Shown one piece after another: positions 19,261-28,425 of a DNA stretch of 64,000 nt. The position numbers were made by a program, and so were the translations under genes. The notes under the pieces were generated by a model. That model worked only from the letters and a program-made list of their open reading frames with translations. It searched no databases and was not told the DNA's origin. Origin of the DNA: Streptomyces sp. NBC_00335 (GTDB lineage: Bacteria; Actinomycetota; Actinomycetes; Streptomycetales; Streptomycetaceae); NCBI RefSeq assembly GCF_036127095.1, contig NZ_CP108006.1, forward strand, positions 1,054,001 through 1,118,000, written 5' to 3'. Numbering within the stretch: position 1 is the first letter of the stretch; each line of letters begins with the position of its first letter.

Positions 19261-20165
19261 CCATGACCTTCGAGACCCTGAGGACCGCACTCGCCGATGT
19301 CGTGGCCATCCCGGTCACGCCCTTCACCGCTGCGGGCGATCTGGACACCGGCGCGCACCGCGCGCTGCTTCGCCGCCTGATCGACGGCGGCGTGCGCACG
19401 CTCACCCCGAACGGGAACACCGGTGAGTTCTATGCCCTGACACCCGAAGAACGCTTGCGGGTGACGGAGTTGACCATCGAGGAGGCGGGCGGGAACGCCG
19501 CGGTCCTGGTCGGTGTGGGGCACGACGTGCCGACGGCGGTCGCGGCCGCCCGGCACGCACGCGCCTGCGGAGCACCGATGCTGATGGTGCACCAGCCCGT
19601 GCACCCGTACGTCTCCGAGGACGGCTGGGTCGACTACCACCGGGCCATCGCCGAGGCCGTGCCCGAACTCGGCATCGTCCCCTACATCCGCAATGCACAA
19701 CTGAGCGGCGTGCGGCTCGCGGAGCTGGGCGACGCCTGCCCGAACGTGGTCGGAGTGAAGTACGCCGTCCCGGACGCGGCCCGGTTCGCCGGTTTCGCCC
19801 GTGACGCGGGGCTGGAGCGCTTCGTCTGGGTGGCGGGGCTCGCGGAACCGTACGCCCCTTCCTACTTCGCGGGAGGTGCGACGGGCTTCACCTCCGGCCT
19901 GGTCAACGTCTGTCCCGCGCTCTCCCTGGAGATGCTGTCCGCCCTGCGGGCCGGCGACTACCCGGCCGCCATGAAGGTGTGGGAGCGGATCCGCCGCTTC
20001 GAGGAGCTGCGGGCCGCCAACGGCAGCGCCGACAACGTCACCGTCGTCAAGGAGGCCCTCGCCTCGCTCGGTCTGTGCCGGCGCGACATCCGCCCGCCCA
20101 GCCGCGAGCTGCCCGTATCCGCGCGCGCCGAGGTTGCCGCGATAGCCGCCGGATGGCGGACATGA
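19257..20165 (+). CDS. DapA-superfamily aldolase/dehydratase, likely acting on 2-keto-3-deoxy sugar acids, 302 aa
   Basis: A (βα)8 Schiff-base enzyme: NGNTGEFYALTPEE is the carboxylate-binding motif, VPYIRN holds the catalytic Tyr, and VVGVKYAVPD holds the Schiff-base Lys. The context (GntR, IlvD/Edd dehydratase, uronate dehydrogenase) argues against lysine synthesis and for a 2-keto-3-deoxy-acid dehydratase or aldolase such as keto-deoxy-arabonate or keto-deoxy-glucarate dehydratase; sequence alone does not decide. GTG 19257 overlaps the GntR stop and has AGGA six bases upstream; ATG 19263 is the alternative. Confidence 0.88.
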   Translation: MTMTFETLRTALADVVAIPVTPFTAAGDLDTGAHRALLRRLIDGGVRTLTPNGNTGEFYALTPEERLRVTELTIEEAGGNAAVLVGVGHDVPTAVAAARHARACGAPMLMVHQPVHPYVSEDGWVDYHRAIAEAVPELGIVPYIRNAQLSGVRLAELGDACPNVVGVKYAVPDAARFAGFARDAGLERFVWVAGLAEPYAPSYFAGGATGFTSGLVNVCPALSLEMLSALRAGDYPAAMKVWERIRRFEELRAANGSADNVTVVKEALASLGLCRRDIRPPSRELPVSARAEVAAIAAGWRT

Positions 20166-21883
20166 GCCTGCGACCCGACCAGTTGCGCAGCCACCAGTGG
20201 TACGGGACGGACGGACTGCGCTCGTTCAGCCACCGCGCCCGCACGCGCCAGCTCGGCTACCTCCCCGAGGAGCACATGGGCAAGCCGGTGGTGGCGATCC
20301 TCAACACCTGGTCCGACATCAATCCCTGCCACGTCCATCTCCGGGACCGCGCGCAGGCCGTGAAGCGGGGCGTGTGGCAAGCCGGTGGCTTCCCGCTCGA
20401 ATTCCCGGTCTCCACTCTCTCCGAGACCTTCCAGAAGCCGACGCCGATGCTCTACCGCAACCTCCTCGCGATGGAGACGGAGGAGCTGCTGCGCTCCTAT
20501 CCCGTCGACGGCGCGGTTCTCCTCGGCGGCTGCGACAAGTCGACACCGGCACTGCTGATGGGCGCGGCCTCGGTGGATCTGCCGACCGTCTTCGTGCCGG
20601 CCGGGCCCATGCTGCCGGGCCATTGGCGGGGCGAGACCCTCGGTTCCGGCACCGACATGTGGAAGTACTGGGACGACAAGCGGGCGGGCCTGATCGGCGA
20701 CTGCGAAATGGCCGAACTGGAGAGCGGGCTGGCCCGCTCCCCCGGCCACTGCATGACGATGGGCACGGCCTCCACGCTCACCGCCGCCGCCGAGACCCTC
20801 GGAGTGACCGTGCCGGGCGCCTCCTCGATCCCGGCGGTCGACTCGGGCCACGACCGGATGGCGGCCGCCTCGGGGATGCGGATCGTGGAGCTCGTACGGC
20901 AGGACCGGCGACTGTCCGCGATCTTGAACCGGGAGGCGTACGAGGACGCGGTCGCCGCCGTCCTGGCGCTCGGCGGGTCGACGAACGCGGTCATCCACCT
21001 GATCGCCATGGCCGGCCGTTCGGGGGTGAAGCTCACGCTGGACGACTTCGACCGCATCGCGCGGACCGTTCCGGTGCTGGCCGACCTCCGCCCCGGCGGG
21101 CGGTTCCTCATGGAGGACTTCCACTTCGCCGGCGGCATGCCCGCCTTCCTCTCCCGGCTCACCGACGTGCTGCACCTCGACCGGCCGACCGTCTCCCACG
21201 ACACGCTGCGGGAACAGCTCGACGGCGCCCGCGTGCACAACGACGAGGTGATCCGGGAGCGCGAACGGCCCCTCGCACCCGAGGGCGGGGTCGCGGTGCT
21301 GCGCGGGAACCTCTGCCCGGACGGCGCGGTCATCAAGCACATCGCCGCCGAGCCGCACCTGCTCAAGCACACGGGCCCGGCCGTGGTCTTCGACGACTAC
21401 CGCACGATGCAGCGGACCATCGACGACCCGGCGCTCGAGATCACCGCGGACCATGTGCTCGTACTACGGGGCTCCGGGCCGAAGGGCGGCCCGGGGATGC
21501 CGGAGTACGGGATGCTGCCGATCCCCACGTACCTGCTGGAGCAGGGCGTACGGGACATGGTCCGGATCTCCGACGCCCGTATGAGCGGCACGAGTTACGG
21601 CGCGTGCGTGCTCCACGTGGCGCCCGAGTCGTACGTCGGCGGGCCGCTCGCCCTGGTTCGCACGGGCGACACCATCACCCTCGACGTCGAGACGCGCTCC
21701 CTTCATCTGCACGTCTCCGAGAACGAGTTGGCGCATCGGCGCGAGGCGTGGACCCCGCCGCCGGCCCGCTACGAGCGCGGCTACGGGGCGCTCTACACCG
21801 AGCAGATCACCCAGGCCGACACCGGATGCGACTTCGAGTTCCTGGCCCGGCCCGGGGCGACTCCCGATCCCTACGCGGGCTGA
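20162..21883 (+). CDS. IlvD/Edd-family sugar-acid dehydratase, 573 aa
   Basis: An iron-sulphur dehydratase converting an aldonate to its 2-keto-3-deoxy form. Cluster ligands appear at Cys56 (SDINPCH), Cys124 (GGCDKS) and Cys197 (SPGHCMTMGTAST); the last motif is more like arabonate/xylonate-type sugar-acid dehydratases than IlvD. Also present are LGGSTNAVIHL, GPKGGPGMPEYG and ISDARMSGTSYG. ATG 20162 overlaps the preceding stop (ATGA); ATG 20153 is also possible. Together with the DapA-family gene this forms the two-step dehydratase module of the Weimberg-type or aldarate pathway. Probable substrates are L-arabonate, galactonate or similar acids from pectin side chains. Confidence 0.9.
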   Translation: MSLRPDQLRSHQWYGTDGLRSFSHRARTRQLGYLPEEHMGKPVVAILNTWSDINPCHVHLRDRAQAVKRGVWQAGGFPLEFPVSTLSETFQKPTPMLYRNLLAMETEELLRSYPVDGAVLLGGCDKSTPALLMGAASVDLPTVFVPAGPMLPGHWRGETLGSGTDMWKYWDDKRAGLIGDCEMAELESGLARSPGHCMTMGTASTLTAAAETLGVTVPGASSIPAVDSGHDRMAAASGMRIVELVRQDRRLSAILNREAYEDAVAAVLALGGSTNAVIHLIAMAGRSGVKLTLDDFDRIARTVPVLADLRPGGRFLMEDFHFAGGMPAFLSRLTDVLHLDRPTVSHDTLREQLDGARVHNDEVIRERERPLAPEGGVAVLRGNLCPDGAVIKHIAAEPHLLKHTGPAVVFDDYRTMQRTIDDPALEITADHVLVLRGSGPKGGPGMPEYGMLPIPTYLLEQGVRDMVRISDARMSGTSYGACVLHVAPESYVGGPLALVRTGDTITLDVETRSLHLHVSENELAHRREAWTPPPARYERGYGALYTEQITQADTGCDFEFLARPGATPDPYAG

Positions 21884-21996
21884 TCCCTTCGCGCGAACCG
21901 GCGCGACCGGCGCGACCAGCCCGACCGGCCCGACCAGCGCCTCGGCCGCCTCCGCCGCGTCCGCCTGCCCGAAACACCGAGAACGGAGCCACCGTC

Positions 21997-22902
21997 ATGG
22001 CCTCAGCTGTGACCCGCCGCACGGGAGCACCCCCCCGCCGACTGCCGTACCTGCTGATCGCCCCCGCCGCACTGCTGATGCTGGGCTTCATCGCCTATCC
22101 CGTGATCAGCGTCTTCTACTACAGCGTTCAGCACTACAACCCCACCAAGCCCTGGCGGAACGGCTTCGCCGGCTTCGACAACTTCGTGCGCATCTTCACC
22201 GACGACCCGCACTTCTGGGGGACGCTGATCTTCAGCGCGAAGTGGGTCGCCGTCGAGGTGAGCCTGCAGCTGCTGTTCGGCCTGGCGCTCGCGCTGATCG
22301 TCAACCAGACCTTCGCGGGCCGCGCCCTGGGTCGGGCGCTGGTGTTCTCCCCCTGGGCGGTCTCGGGAGTACTGACGTCGGCCATCTGGGTGCTGCTGTA
22401 CAACTCCCAGACCGGCATCACCCGTTACCTCGCGGACATGGGGATCGGCGAGTACGGAACGTCCTGGCTGTCCGACACCTCCACGGTCTTCTCCGCGGTG
22501 GTCGTCGCCGATCTGTGGCGCGGCGTCCCCTTCTTCGCGATCCTCATCCTCGCCGACCTCCAGTCCGTACCGAAGGACCTGTACGAGGCCGCCGAGGTCG
22601 ACGGGGCCGGCCGGCTGCGGCAGTTCCTCCACATCACGCTTCCGCACCTCAAGGACGCGATCATCCTGTCCACCCTGCTGCGGGCGGTGTGGGAGTTCAA
22701 CAACGTGGATCTCCTCTACACGCTCACCGGCGGCGGCCCCGCGGGCGAGACGACCACGCTGCCCCTCTACATCGCCAACACCAGTGTCGATGCCCACAAC
22801 TTCGGATACGCCTCCGCCCTCACGACGGTGGCGTTCACCATCCTTCTCTTCTGCTCGATGGTCTATCTGCGCCTGAGCAAGTTCGGAGGCGACAGCAAAT
22901 GA
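21997..22902 (+). CDS. Carbohydrate ABC transporter permease (MalF type), 301 aa
   Basis: Six hydrophobic helices, starting LPYLLIAPAALLMLGFIAYP. The cytoplasmic EAA loop is DLYEAAEVDGAGRLRQF...ITLPHLK, which docks the ATPase. It pairs with the next permease and the binding lipoprotein two genes further on. No ATPase gene lies in the operon; the MsiK-like gene at 61946 is the likely partner. GGAG precedes ATG 21997. The 113-bp gap upstream contains only short GCGCGACC-type repeats. Confidence 0.94.
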   Translation: MASAVTRRTGAPPRRLPYLLIAPAALLMLGFIAYPVISVFYYSVQHYNPTKPWRNGFAGFDNFVRIFTDDPHFWGTLIFSAKWVAVEVSLQLLFGLALALIVNQTFAGRALGRALVFSPWAVSGVLTSAIWVLLYNSQTGITRYLADMGIGEYGTSWLSDTSTVFSAVVVADLWRGVPFFAILILADLQSVPKDLYEAAEVDGAGRLRQFLHITLPHLKDAIILSTLLRAVWEFNNVDLLYTLTGGGPAGETTTLPLYIANTSVDAHNFGYASALTTVAFTILLFCSMVYLRLSKFGGDSK

Positions 22903-23726
22903 GACGGCGTCGCGCCTGGGACGAGGTCCCCCGGTGGCAGATCTACCTGCCGCTCGGCATCTATCTTCTCTTCACCCTGATCCCCTTCTACTGGATCCTG
23001 CTCTTCGCCCTGCGGCCGGCGGGCTCCACCTCACTGGTGCCGTGGCCCATGACCACCGAGCACTTCGAGAAGGTGTGGACCGAGCGGGGCTTCGCCACCT
23101 TCTTCCAGAACAGCCTGCTCATCGGCCTCGCGACCCTGGTGATGACCACGGTGATCGCGCTCGCCGGGGGCTACGCGCTGGCCCGCTTCGACTTCCGGAT
23201 CAAGAAGGGCTTCATGCTGGCCCTGCTGTGCTCCCAGTTCATGCCGGGGGCGCTGCTGCTCGTACCGTTGTTCCAGACCTTCGCGAGTCTGCGCATGATC
23301 AACTCGCTGGGCAGCGTCATCATCGCGGAGACCGTCTTCCAGCTCCCCTTGTCCATGATCCTCATCAGCGGCTTCATCAAGAACGTGCCGTACTCGCTGG
23401 AGGAGGCGGCCTGGGTGGACGGCTGCAACCGCTTCGGCGCGTTCCGCATCGTCGTCCTGCCGCTCCTGCGGCCCGGTCTGGTCGCCGTCGGCTCGTTCGC
23501 CTTCGTCCACGCCTGGAACCACTTCCTCTTCGCGCTGATGTTCCTCAGCAGCCAGGACAAGCAGACCATCCCGGTCGGCCTGAACACCCTGATGGGCGCG
23601 GACAGTGTCGACCTCGGCGCCCTCGCCGCGGGTGGGGTGATCGCGGCGGTGCCCGTCGTGATCGTGTTCGCCTTCATCCAGAGGTGGCTGGTCACCGGCT
23701 TCAGCGCAGGGGCGGTGAAGGGATGA
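22899..23726 (+). CDS. Carbohydrate ABC transporter permease (MalG type), 275 aa
   Basis: Six-helix inner-membrane permease, IYLPLGIYLLFTLIPFYWIL at the start, with EAA loop YSLEEAAWVDGCNRFGAFRIVVLPLL. ATG 22899 overlaps the stop of the first permease (ATGA), as expected for equimolar subunits. Imports the same substrate as its neighbour, probably a pectin-derived oligosaccharide. Confidence 0.94.
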   Translation: MRRRRAWDEVPRWQIYLPLGIYLLFTLIPFYWILLFALRPAGSTSLVPWPMTTEHFEKVWTERGFATFFQNSLLIGLATLVMTTVIALAGGYALARFDFRIKKGFMLALLCSQFMPGALLLVPLFQTFASLRMINSLGSVIIAETVFQLPLSMILISGFIKNVPYSLEEAAWVDGCNRFGAFRIVVLPLLRPGLVAVGSFAFVHAWNHFLFALMFLSSQDKQTIPVGLNTLMGADSVDLGALAAGGVIAAVPVVIVFAFIQRWLVTGFSAGAVKG

Positions 23727-24898
23727 GCAACGCCTCCGGCACCCCACGCACCCCCGTGCCCGTGGTCCTGGCGGGTGCGCGCGGCCACGGCCGTTCGCAC
23801 CTGCGGGGCATCCGCCGGCTCGAACACCTCGGCCTGGTCCGCCTCGTCGGCGTATGCGAGCTGCGGCCGCTCGACGCCGGCGAGTTGGAGGGGTTCGGCG
23901 CCCCGGAGCAGTCCTCGGACCTCGACTCGCTGCTGGCCTCGACCGGGGCCGGGATCGCCGTGCTCTGTACGCCGATCCAGACCCACACCGATCTGGCCCT
24001 GACCGCCGCCCGCCACGGCGCACACATCCTCCTGGAGAAGCCCCCTGCACCGTCGTACGCGGAGTTCCGCCGGATGGCGGACGCGGTCGCGGAGGCCGGC
24101 GTGTCCTGCCAGATCGGCTTCCAGTCCCTCGGATCGCATGCCGTTGCCGCCATCAGGCGGCTCATCGAGGAGGGTGAGATAGGCGAACTCCTCGGAGTCG
24201 GCGCGGCCGGGGCGTGGGTCCGTGACGAGGCGTACTTCCAGCGCGCGCCCTGGGCCGGCCGCCGGCGCCTGGACGGCGTCGACGTCGTCGACGGGGCCCT
24301 GACCAACCCGCTGGCCCACGCCGTCGCCACCACGCTGGCCCTCGCCGGCAGTACGCGGGCCGAGGACGTCGAGGCGATCGAGGCCGAACTCCTGCGCGCC
24401 AACGCCATCGAGTCCGACGACACCTCCTGCGTCCGGATCGTGACCTCGGCAGGCACCCGGCTCACCGTCGCGGCGACCCTGTGCGCCGAGACGGACTCCG
24501 AGCCGTACGTGGTGGTCCACGGCAGCCGGGGCCGCATCACCTTCTGGTACCGGCAGGACCGGGTGCTGCTCCAGCGGGCCGGGCACGGGCCGGAGGAGAG
24601 CGTCCACGGGCGGACCGATCTCCTGGAGAACCTCGTCGGCCATGTGACGGACGGCGAGGGACTGTACGTACCGCCCGAGGAGACCGGCGCGTTCATGCGG
24701 GTCGTGGAGGCGATCCGGCTGGCGCCCGACCCCGTGGCGCTGCCGGACGCGTACTGGCGCACCGAGGCGGGCCGGGCCGCGCCGCGCCGGGTCGTCGACG
24801 GGATCGACGCACTCGTCGACAGGAGTGCCCACGCGCTCGGCCTCTACTCCGAGCTGGGCGCCCCCTGGACGCTGCCGACCGGGGCGGGGACCCGATGA
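23723..24898 (+). CDS. Gfo/Idh/MocA-family NAD(P)-dependent oxidoreductase, 391 aa
   Basis: N-terminal Rossmann domain (VVLAGARGHGRSHL, then GVCELRP), VLCTPIQTHTDLAL and the signature HILLEKPPAPS with the catalytic Lys of the EKP motif. The C-terminal α/β domain has DGALTNPLAHAVATTLAL, where the family keeps its catalytic His. Enzymes of this family oxidise or epimerise sugars; here it could supply the aldonate for the IlvD/Edd dehydratase. ATG 23723 overlaps the permease stop. It is coupled to the DUF6807 gene, a pairing often seen in actinobacterial sugar loci. Confidence 0.9.
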   Translation: MSNASGTPRTPVPVVLAGARGHGRSHLRGIRRLEHLGLVRLVGVCELRPLDAGELEGFGAPEQSSDLDSLLASTGAGIAVLCTPIQTHTDLALTAARHGAHILLEKPPAPSYAEFRRMADAVAEAGVSCQIGFQSLGSHAVAAIRRLIEEGEIGELLGVGAAGAWVRDEAYFQRAPWAGRRRLDGVDVVDGALTNPLAHAVATTLALAGSTRAEDVEAIEAELLRANAIESDDTSCVRIVTSAGTRLTVAATLCAETDSEPYVVVHGSRGRITFWYRQDRVLLQRAGHGPEESVHGRTDLLENLVGHVTDGEGLYVPPEETGAFMRVVEAIRLAPDPVALPDAYWRTEAGRAAPRRVVDGIDALVDRSAHALGLYSELGAPWTLPTGAGTR

Positions 24899-25734
24899 AC
24901 GTGCCCCTCGTCCTGCGCCGCGCCGGCCGCCCGGTGGCGCGTTACACGACCACCCCGGACCTGGCGCCGGACCACTCCCCCCGGCCCTACCTGCATCCGG
25001 TCACCACTCTGACGGGGGTCCCCGTCACCGAGCTGATGCCGGAGGACCACCCGCACCACCTCGGCGCGGGCGTGGCCGTGCCCGATGTGGCGGGCCACAA
25101 CTTCTGGGGCGGGCGCACCTTCGTACGCGACCGGGGACCGACCGCGCTCGACAACCACGGCGTGCAGCGGCACGACGGCTTCAGCCGCCTCGACCAGGAC
25201 GGCTTCGTGGAGGAGCTGAGCTGGACGGCCGGGGGCCGGGTGCTCCTGCGCGAACGCCGGACCGTGGTGACGGCGGCACTGAGCGACTCGGCCTGGGCCC
25301 TGGACTTCACCTTCTCGCTCACCGAGGCGTCGGGCCAGGACCTTTCCTTCGGCAGCCCGGCCACCAACGGACGCCCGGGCGCCGCCTACGGGGGCTTCTT
25401 CTGGCGCGCCCCCAAAGAGGCGGCGGCCCCGGTCGTCTTCAGTGCGGACGCGGACGGCGAGGAGGCCGCGCACGGCTCCCGTGCCGACTGGGTCGCGCTG
25501 GCCGGCCGGGGCTGGACCCTGGTCTTCGCCGGAGCGACCGAGGAGACCCGGCGCGATCCGTGGTTCCTGCGCGCCGCCGAGTATCCGGGCGTGGGTTCCT
25601 CCCTCGCCCCCGGCCGGCGGCTGGCCGTCGCGGCCGGAGCGAGCGTCGTACGGCGGGTGGTCACCGTGGTGGCCGACGGCCGCCTGGGGCGGGCAGAGGC
25701 CGCGGCGCTGGTGCGCAAGGCGGTCGCGGCATGA
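24895..25734 (+). CDS. DUF6807 (PmoA-like) family protein, 279 aa
   Basis: Recognised by RPYLHPVTTLTGVPVTEL, followed by PEDHPHHLGAG and HNFWGGRTF, a His-rich signature of the family labelled DUF6807/'methane oxygenase PmoA'. No methane-oxidising role is implied. No signal peptide or membrane helix, so it is cytosolic. The clustered His residues (DHPHH, HNFWGG) look like a metal- or sugar-binding site. The biochemical role is unknown; co-translation with the Gfo/Idh/MocA gene (ATGA overlap) suggests they work on the same sugar. Confidence 0.82.
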   Translation: MNVPLVLRRAGRPVARYTTTPDLAPDHSPRPYLHPVTTLTGVPVTELMPEDHPHHLGAGVAVPDVAGHNFWGGRTFVRDRGPTALDNHGVQRHDGFSRLDQDGFVEELSWTAGGRVLLRERRTVVTAALSDSAWALDFTFSLTEASGQDLSFGSPATNGRPGAAYGGFFWRAPKEAAAPVVFSADADGEEAAHGSRADWVALAGRGWTLVFAGATEETRRDPWFLRAAEYPGVGSSLAPGRRLAVAAGASVVRRVVTVVADGRLGRAEAAALVRKAVAA

Positions 25735-25827
25735 GCCGCACCGCGCCCCGGCCGTGATCGCCCCGCTCCGCATCACCCTGTCCCCCTTCGCACATCCCCG
25801 AGAGACCCCGAGAGAAGAGAGTCGACG

Positions 25828-27168
25828 ATGACCGGTTTCCGTCAAGGACGACGCAGAGCTGTCTGCGCCCTCGCCCTGACCAGCGTGCTCGCCCTGACCG
25901 TCACCGCCTGCGGAGACGACGGCAGCGGCGCCGCGGGTGACAAGGGCGGCGAGGGTTCGGGCAAGGGCGAGATCACCTTCTGGGACAACAACGGCGGTGT
26001 CCGCACCGACGTCTGGAAGGTGATCATCGCCGACTTCGAGAAGCAGAACCCCGGGATCAAGGTGAACTACGTCGGAATCGCCTCGACGGAGGTGCAGTCC
26101 AAGTACGACACGGCCATTCAGGGCGGAGGCCTGCCGGACGTCGGCGGCGTCGGAGCGGCGATGCTCGCCGGGATCGCCGTGCAGAACGCCTTGGAGCCGC
26201 TCGACGCACGCGTCGACGGCAGCGCGCTCAAGGGCAAGCTCAACGCGGGGATGGTCGAGAGCGTGAAGTCGGCGGGGGGCAAGGACAAGCTCTTCACCGT
26301 TCCCACCTCCGCCAGCAACGGTGTGCTCTACTACCGCACCGACTTGTTCGCTGCGGCCGGCCTGCCGACGCCCGACACCTGGTCCGCGTTCTACGCGGCG
26401 GCCGACAAGCTGACCCGGAAGGACGCGAACAAGTTCGGCTACACCATCCGCGGCGGTGCGGGATCCATCGCCCAGGCGCTGGACGCCATGTACGGCCAGA
26501 GCGGGGTCACCGGCTTCTGGGACGGTGACAAGACCACGGTCAACGACCCCAAGAACGTTGCCGCGTTGGAGAAGTACGTGGGGCTGTTCAAGAACAACAC
26601 CCCTGCGGCCGACGTCAACAACGACTTCACCAAGATGGTCGCCCAGTGGGACAGCGGCGAGATCGGCATGGTGAGCCACAACCTGGGCTCGTACAAGGAC
26701 CATGTGAAGGCGCTCGGTACGGAGAAGTTCCGGGGCGTCCCGAACCCGACCACCGACGACGGCACCCGTGTGCAGGTCTCCCACCCGGTCGACGGTCTCG
26801 CCCTCTTCTCGTCGAGCAAGAACAAGTCGGCTGCCTGGAAGTTCATCGAGTTCGCCGCCTCGCACGCCTCCAACAGCAAGTGGAACGAGTCGGCGGGCGC
26901 CATCCCGGCCAACACCGAGGCGGCCCAGGACCCCTGGATCCAGAAGGCCGAGCCGACCAAGCTCGCCGCCGAGGCCCTCTTCAGCGGCAAGGCCACGATC
27001 GTGCAGCTGCCGTACTACCTGCCCGACTGGAACACCATTTCCAAGGCCGACAACGAGCCCGCCTTCCAGAAGGTCCTGCTCGGCAAGTCCACGTCGAAGG
27101 ATTTCCTGGACAGCCTCGCCGAGCAGCTGAACACGGCGCAGGCCGAGTGGAAGACCCAGAAGAATTGA
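25828..27168 (+). CDS. Sugar-binding lipoprotein of ABC transporter (family 1 SBP), 446 aa
   Basis: Lipoprotein signal with lipobox LTVTAC (Cys28), then a Gly/Ser linker and a two-lobe binding protein: EITFWDNNGGVRTD, IIADFEKQNPGIKVNYV, GGLPDVGGVG, VLYYRTDLFAAAGLPTPDTW. This is the extracellular substrate receptor for the two permeases upstream. The reading frame ends only 13 bp before the stop codon of the leftward tnpB gene, where the mobile element has inserted. Confidence 0.93.
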   Translation: MTGFRQGRRRAVCALALTSVLALTVTACGDDGSGAAGDKGGEGSGKGEITFWDNNGGVRTDVWKVIIADFEKQNPGIKVNYVGIASTEVQSKYDTAIQGGGLPDVGGVGAAMLAGIAVQNALEPLDARVDGSALKGKLNAGMVESVKSAGGKDKLFTVPTSASNGVLYYRTDLFAAAGLPTPDTWSAFYAAADKLTRKDANKFGYTIRGGAGSIAQALDAMYGQSGVTGFWDGDKTTVNDPKNVAALEKYVGLFKNNTPAADVNNDFTKMVAQWDSGEIGMVSHNLGSYKDHVKALGTEKFRGVPNPTTDDGTRVQVSHPVDGLALFSSSKNKSAAWKFIEFAASHASNSKWNESAGAIPANTEAAQDPWIQKAEPTKLAAEALFSGKATIVQLPYYLPDWNTISKADNEPAFQKVLLGKSTSKDFLDSLAEQLNTAQAEWKTQKN

Positions 27169-27197
27169 ATCCTCCTCTCCCTAAAGGGAGGGGATTC
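27167..27197 (-). repeat. Right-end hairpin of the tnpB element (probable end of omega RNA scaffold)
   Basis: On the minus strand GAATCCCCTCCC-TTTA-GGGAG followed by AGGAGGATTC forms an imperfect stem with a TTTA loop, a pattern common at the right end of actinobacterial IS605/IS607-type elements. The tnpB stop codon lies in the loop. Bases just beyond (the SBP 3' end read in reverse) would be the guide segment if an omega RNA is made. Confidence 0.6.
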
Positions 27198-28425
27198 CTG
27201 GCTCACGTGGGCTGTGGACCGGCGGTCCGTCAGCTCTTACACGATCGGCACCAGCCGGGTGGAGACCAGCCCGGACGAGCATCACGCGAGCGGAGTTCTT
27301 ATCCCTGGGGGACACGGCTCCGCACGCGATGCACGAGTAGGTTCGTTCCGAGAGGGGTAGTGCGTGCTTGGTTCTCGCTCCGCACTGCGCGCAGTCCATG
27401 GTGGTGTGCGCGGGATGGACAAGGTGCACGGTCCGGCCGTGCTTTCGGCCCATCTCGATCAGGGCCGTCTTCGTGGCACCGATCGCGGCGTCCGCCGCTT
27501 TGCGTGCCAGGGTGGACTTGGCGAGGAACTTCGCCTTGAAGTCCTCAACGGCCAGGGCGTCATGGTCGCGGACCACCTTCTTGGCCCACTTTCGGCCGGT
27601 GTCCTGACGCTGCCTGGAAATCTTCATCTGCGCCCTCGCGGCCTGCTGCCGCGCTTGACGATAGCCCCGTGTCTGGGCCTTGCCCTTGGGCGTGCGGCGT
27701 CGCGCCATCATGCGCTGGTAGTGCGCGAGGCGGTCGGCGGCTTTCCTGCCGTACTGGGCGTGGGGCAGGTCGTGTTCGTCGGACGTGGTGGTCGCCGTCT
27801 CCCTCACGCCCCAGTCGATGCCGATCACCGCACCCGTGGAGGGCAGTGCCTCGACGGTCGTGGGGACGACGAAACTTGCGTACCAGTGCCCGAGGCTGTC
27901 TCGGTACACACGCACCGACGACGGCGGCTCGGGCAGATCCCGCGACCACACGACGCTCACGCTGATACCCCCCGCCAGATGCAGGCGCCCGTCCTTCAGC
28001 CGGAAGCCGCGCTGCGTGTAGTTGAGCGTGGGGTCCATCATGTGTTTCTTCTTGTACTTCGGCATCCCGGCACGCTGCCGCATCGGAAACCGGGCCTTGA
28101 TGTCCTTGAGGGCCTTCGTGCGGGATCTGGCGAAGTCGCGGATGATCTGCTGCTGCGGAACGCTGCTGCCCTCACGCAGCCACGCCATCGAGCGTCGGGC
28201 CCCGGTCAGTATCTTGTCGAGCTGCGACGGACCACACGTCGCCTTCTCAGCGGCCGTCTTGTTGTGGGTGTGCACCTTGCGGGACATCGCCACGCACTCG
28301 TTCCACACCCACCGACACCGCGCCCACTCCGCCTCAAGCCGGCCAAGCGCGGTGGACGACACGCGAAGCCGGAAGGTGTACCGGGCATGCCCGGTATCCC
28401 CGTCGCCCATCGCTGCTGTCGGCAT
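27181..28425 (-). CDS. tnpB: TnpB-family RNA-guided nuclease (IS200/IS605-type accessory protein), 414 aa
   Basis: The catalytic RuvC residues look intact: Asp204 in VIGIDWGVRET, Glu294 in LAVEDFKAKF, and Asp375 in SPRDKNSARVML. A zinc finger CAQC...CIAC (Cys345/348/365/368) lies before the last motif. The N-terminal RNA-binding part is Arg/Lys-rich. TnpB proteins use an omega RNA, made from the 3' end of their own element, to cut DNA next to a short target-adjacent motif, helping the element persist. No tnpA transposase is adjacent, so the element is non-autonomous. Start uncertain: 28425 is chosen; 28410 and 28488 are alternatives. It is opposite in direction to the host operon. Confidence 0.9.
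   Translation of the reverse strand: MPTAAMGDGDTGHARYTFRLRVSSTALGRLEAEWARCRWVWNECVAMSRKVHTHNKTAAEKATCGPSQLDKILTGARRSMAWLREGSSVPQQQIIRDFARSRTKALKDIKARFPMRQRAGMPKYKKKHMMDPTLNYTQRGFRLKDGRLHLAGGISVSVVWSRDLPEPPSSVRVYRDSLGHWYASFVVPTTVEALPSTGAVIGIDWGVRETATTTSDEHDLPHAQYGRKAADRLAHYQRMMARRRTPKGKAQTRGYRQARQQAARAQMKISRQRQDTGRKWAKKVVRDHDALAVEDFKAKFLAKSTLARKAADAAIGATKTALIEMGRKHGRTVHLVHPAHTTMDCAQCGARTKHALPLSERTYSCIACGAVSPRDKNSARVMLVRAGLHPAGADRVRADGPPVHSPREPGIPSL

Noticed and set aside
20197..22902. 901-codon frame apparently fusing a protein to the first sugar permease
   Set aside because: The upstream part is an out-of-frame image of the IlvD/Edd gene; the permease has its own ATG and Shine-Dalgarno at 21997.
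24895..25734. Methane monooxygenase subunit, as suggested by the PmoA family label
   Set aside because: No membrane helices and a sugar-catabolism setting; the name is a database legacy.
27181..28425. Cas12-like effector of a CRISPR system
   Set aside because: At 414 residues with the TnpB layout and no array or cas genes, it is a transposon-associated TnpB.
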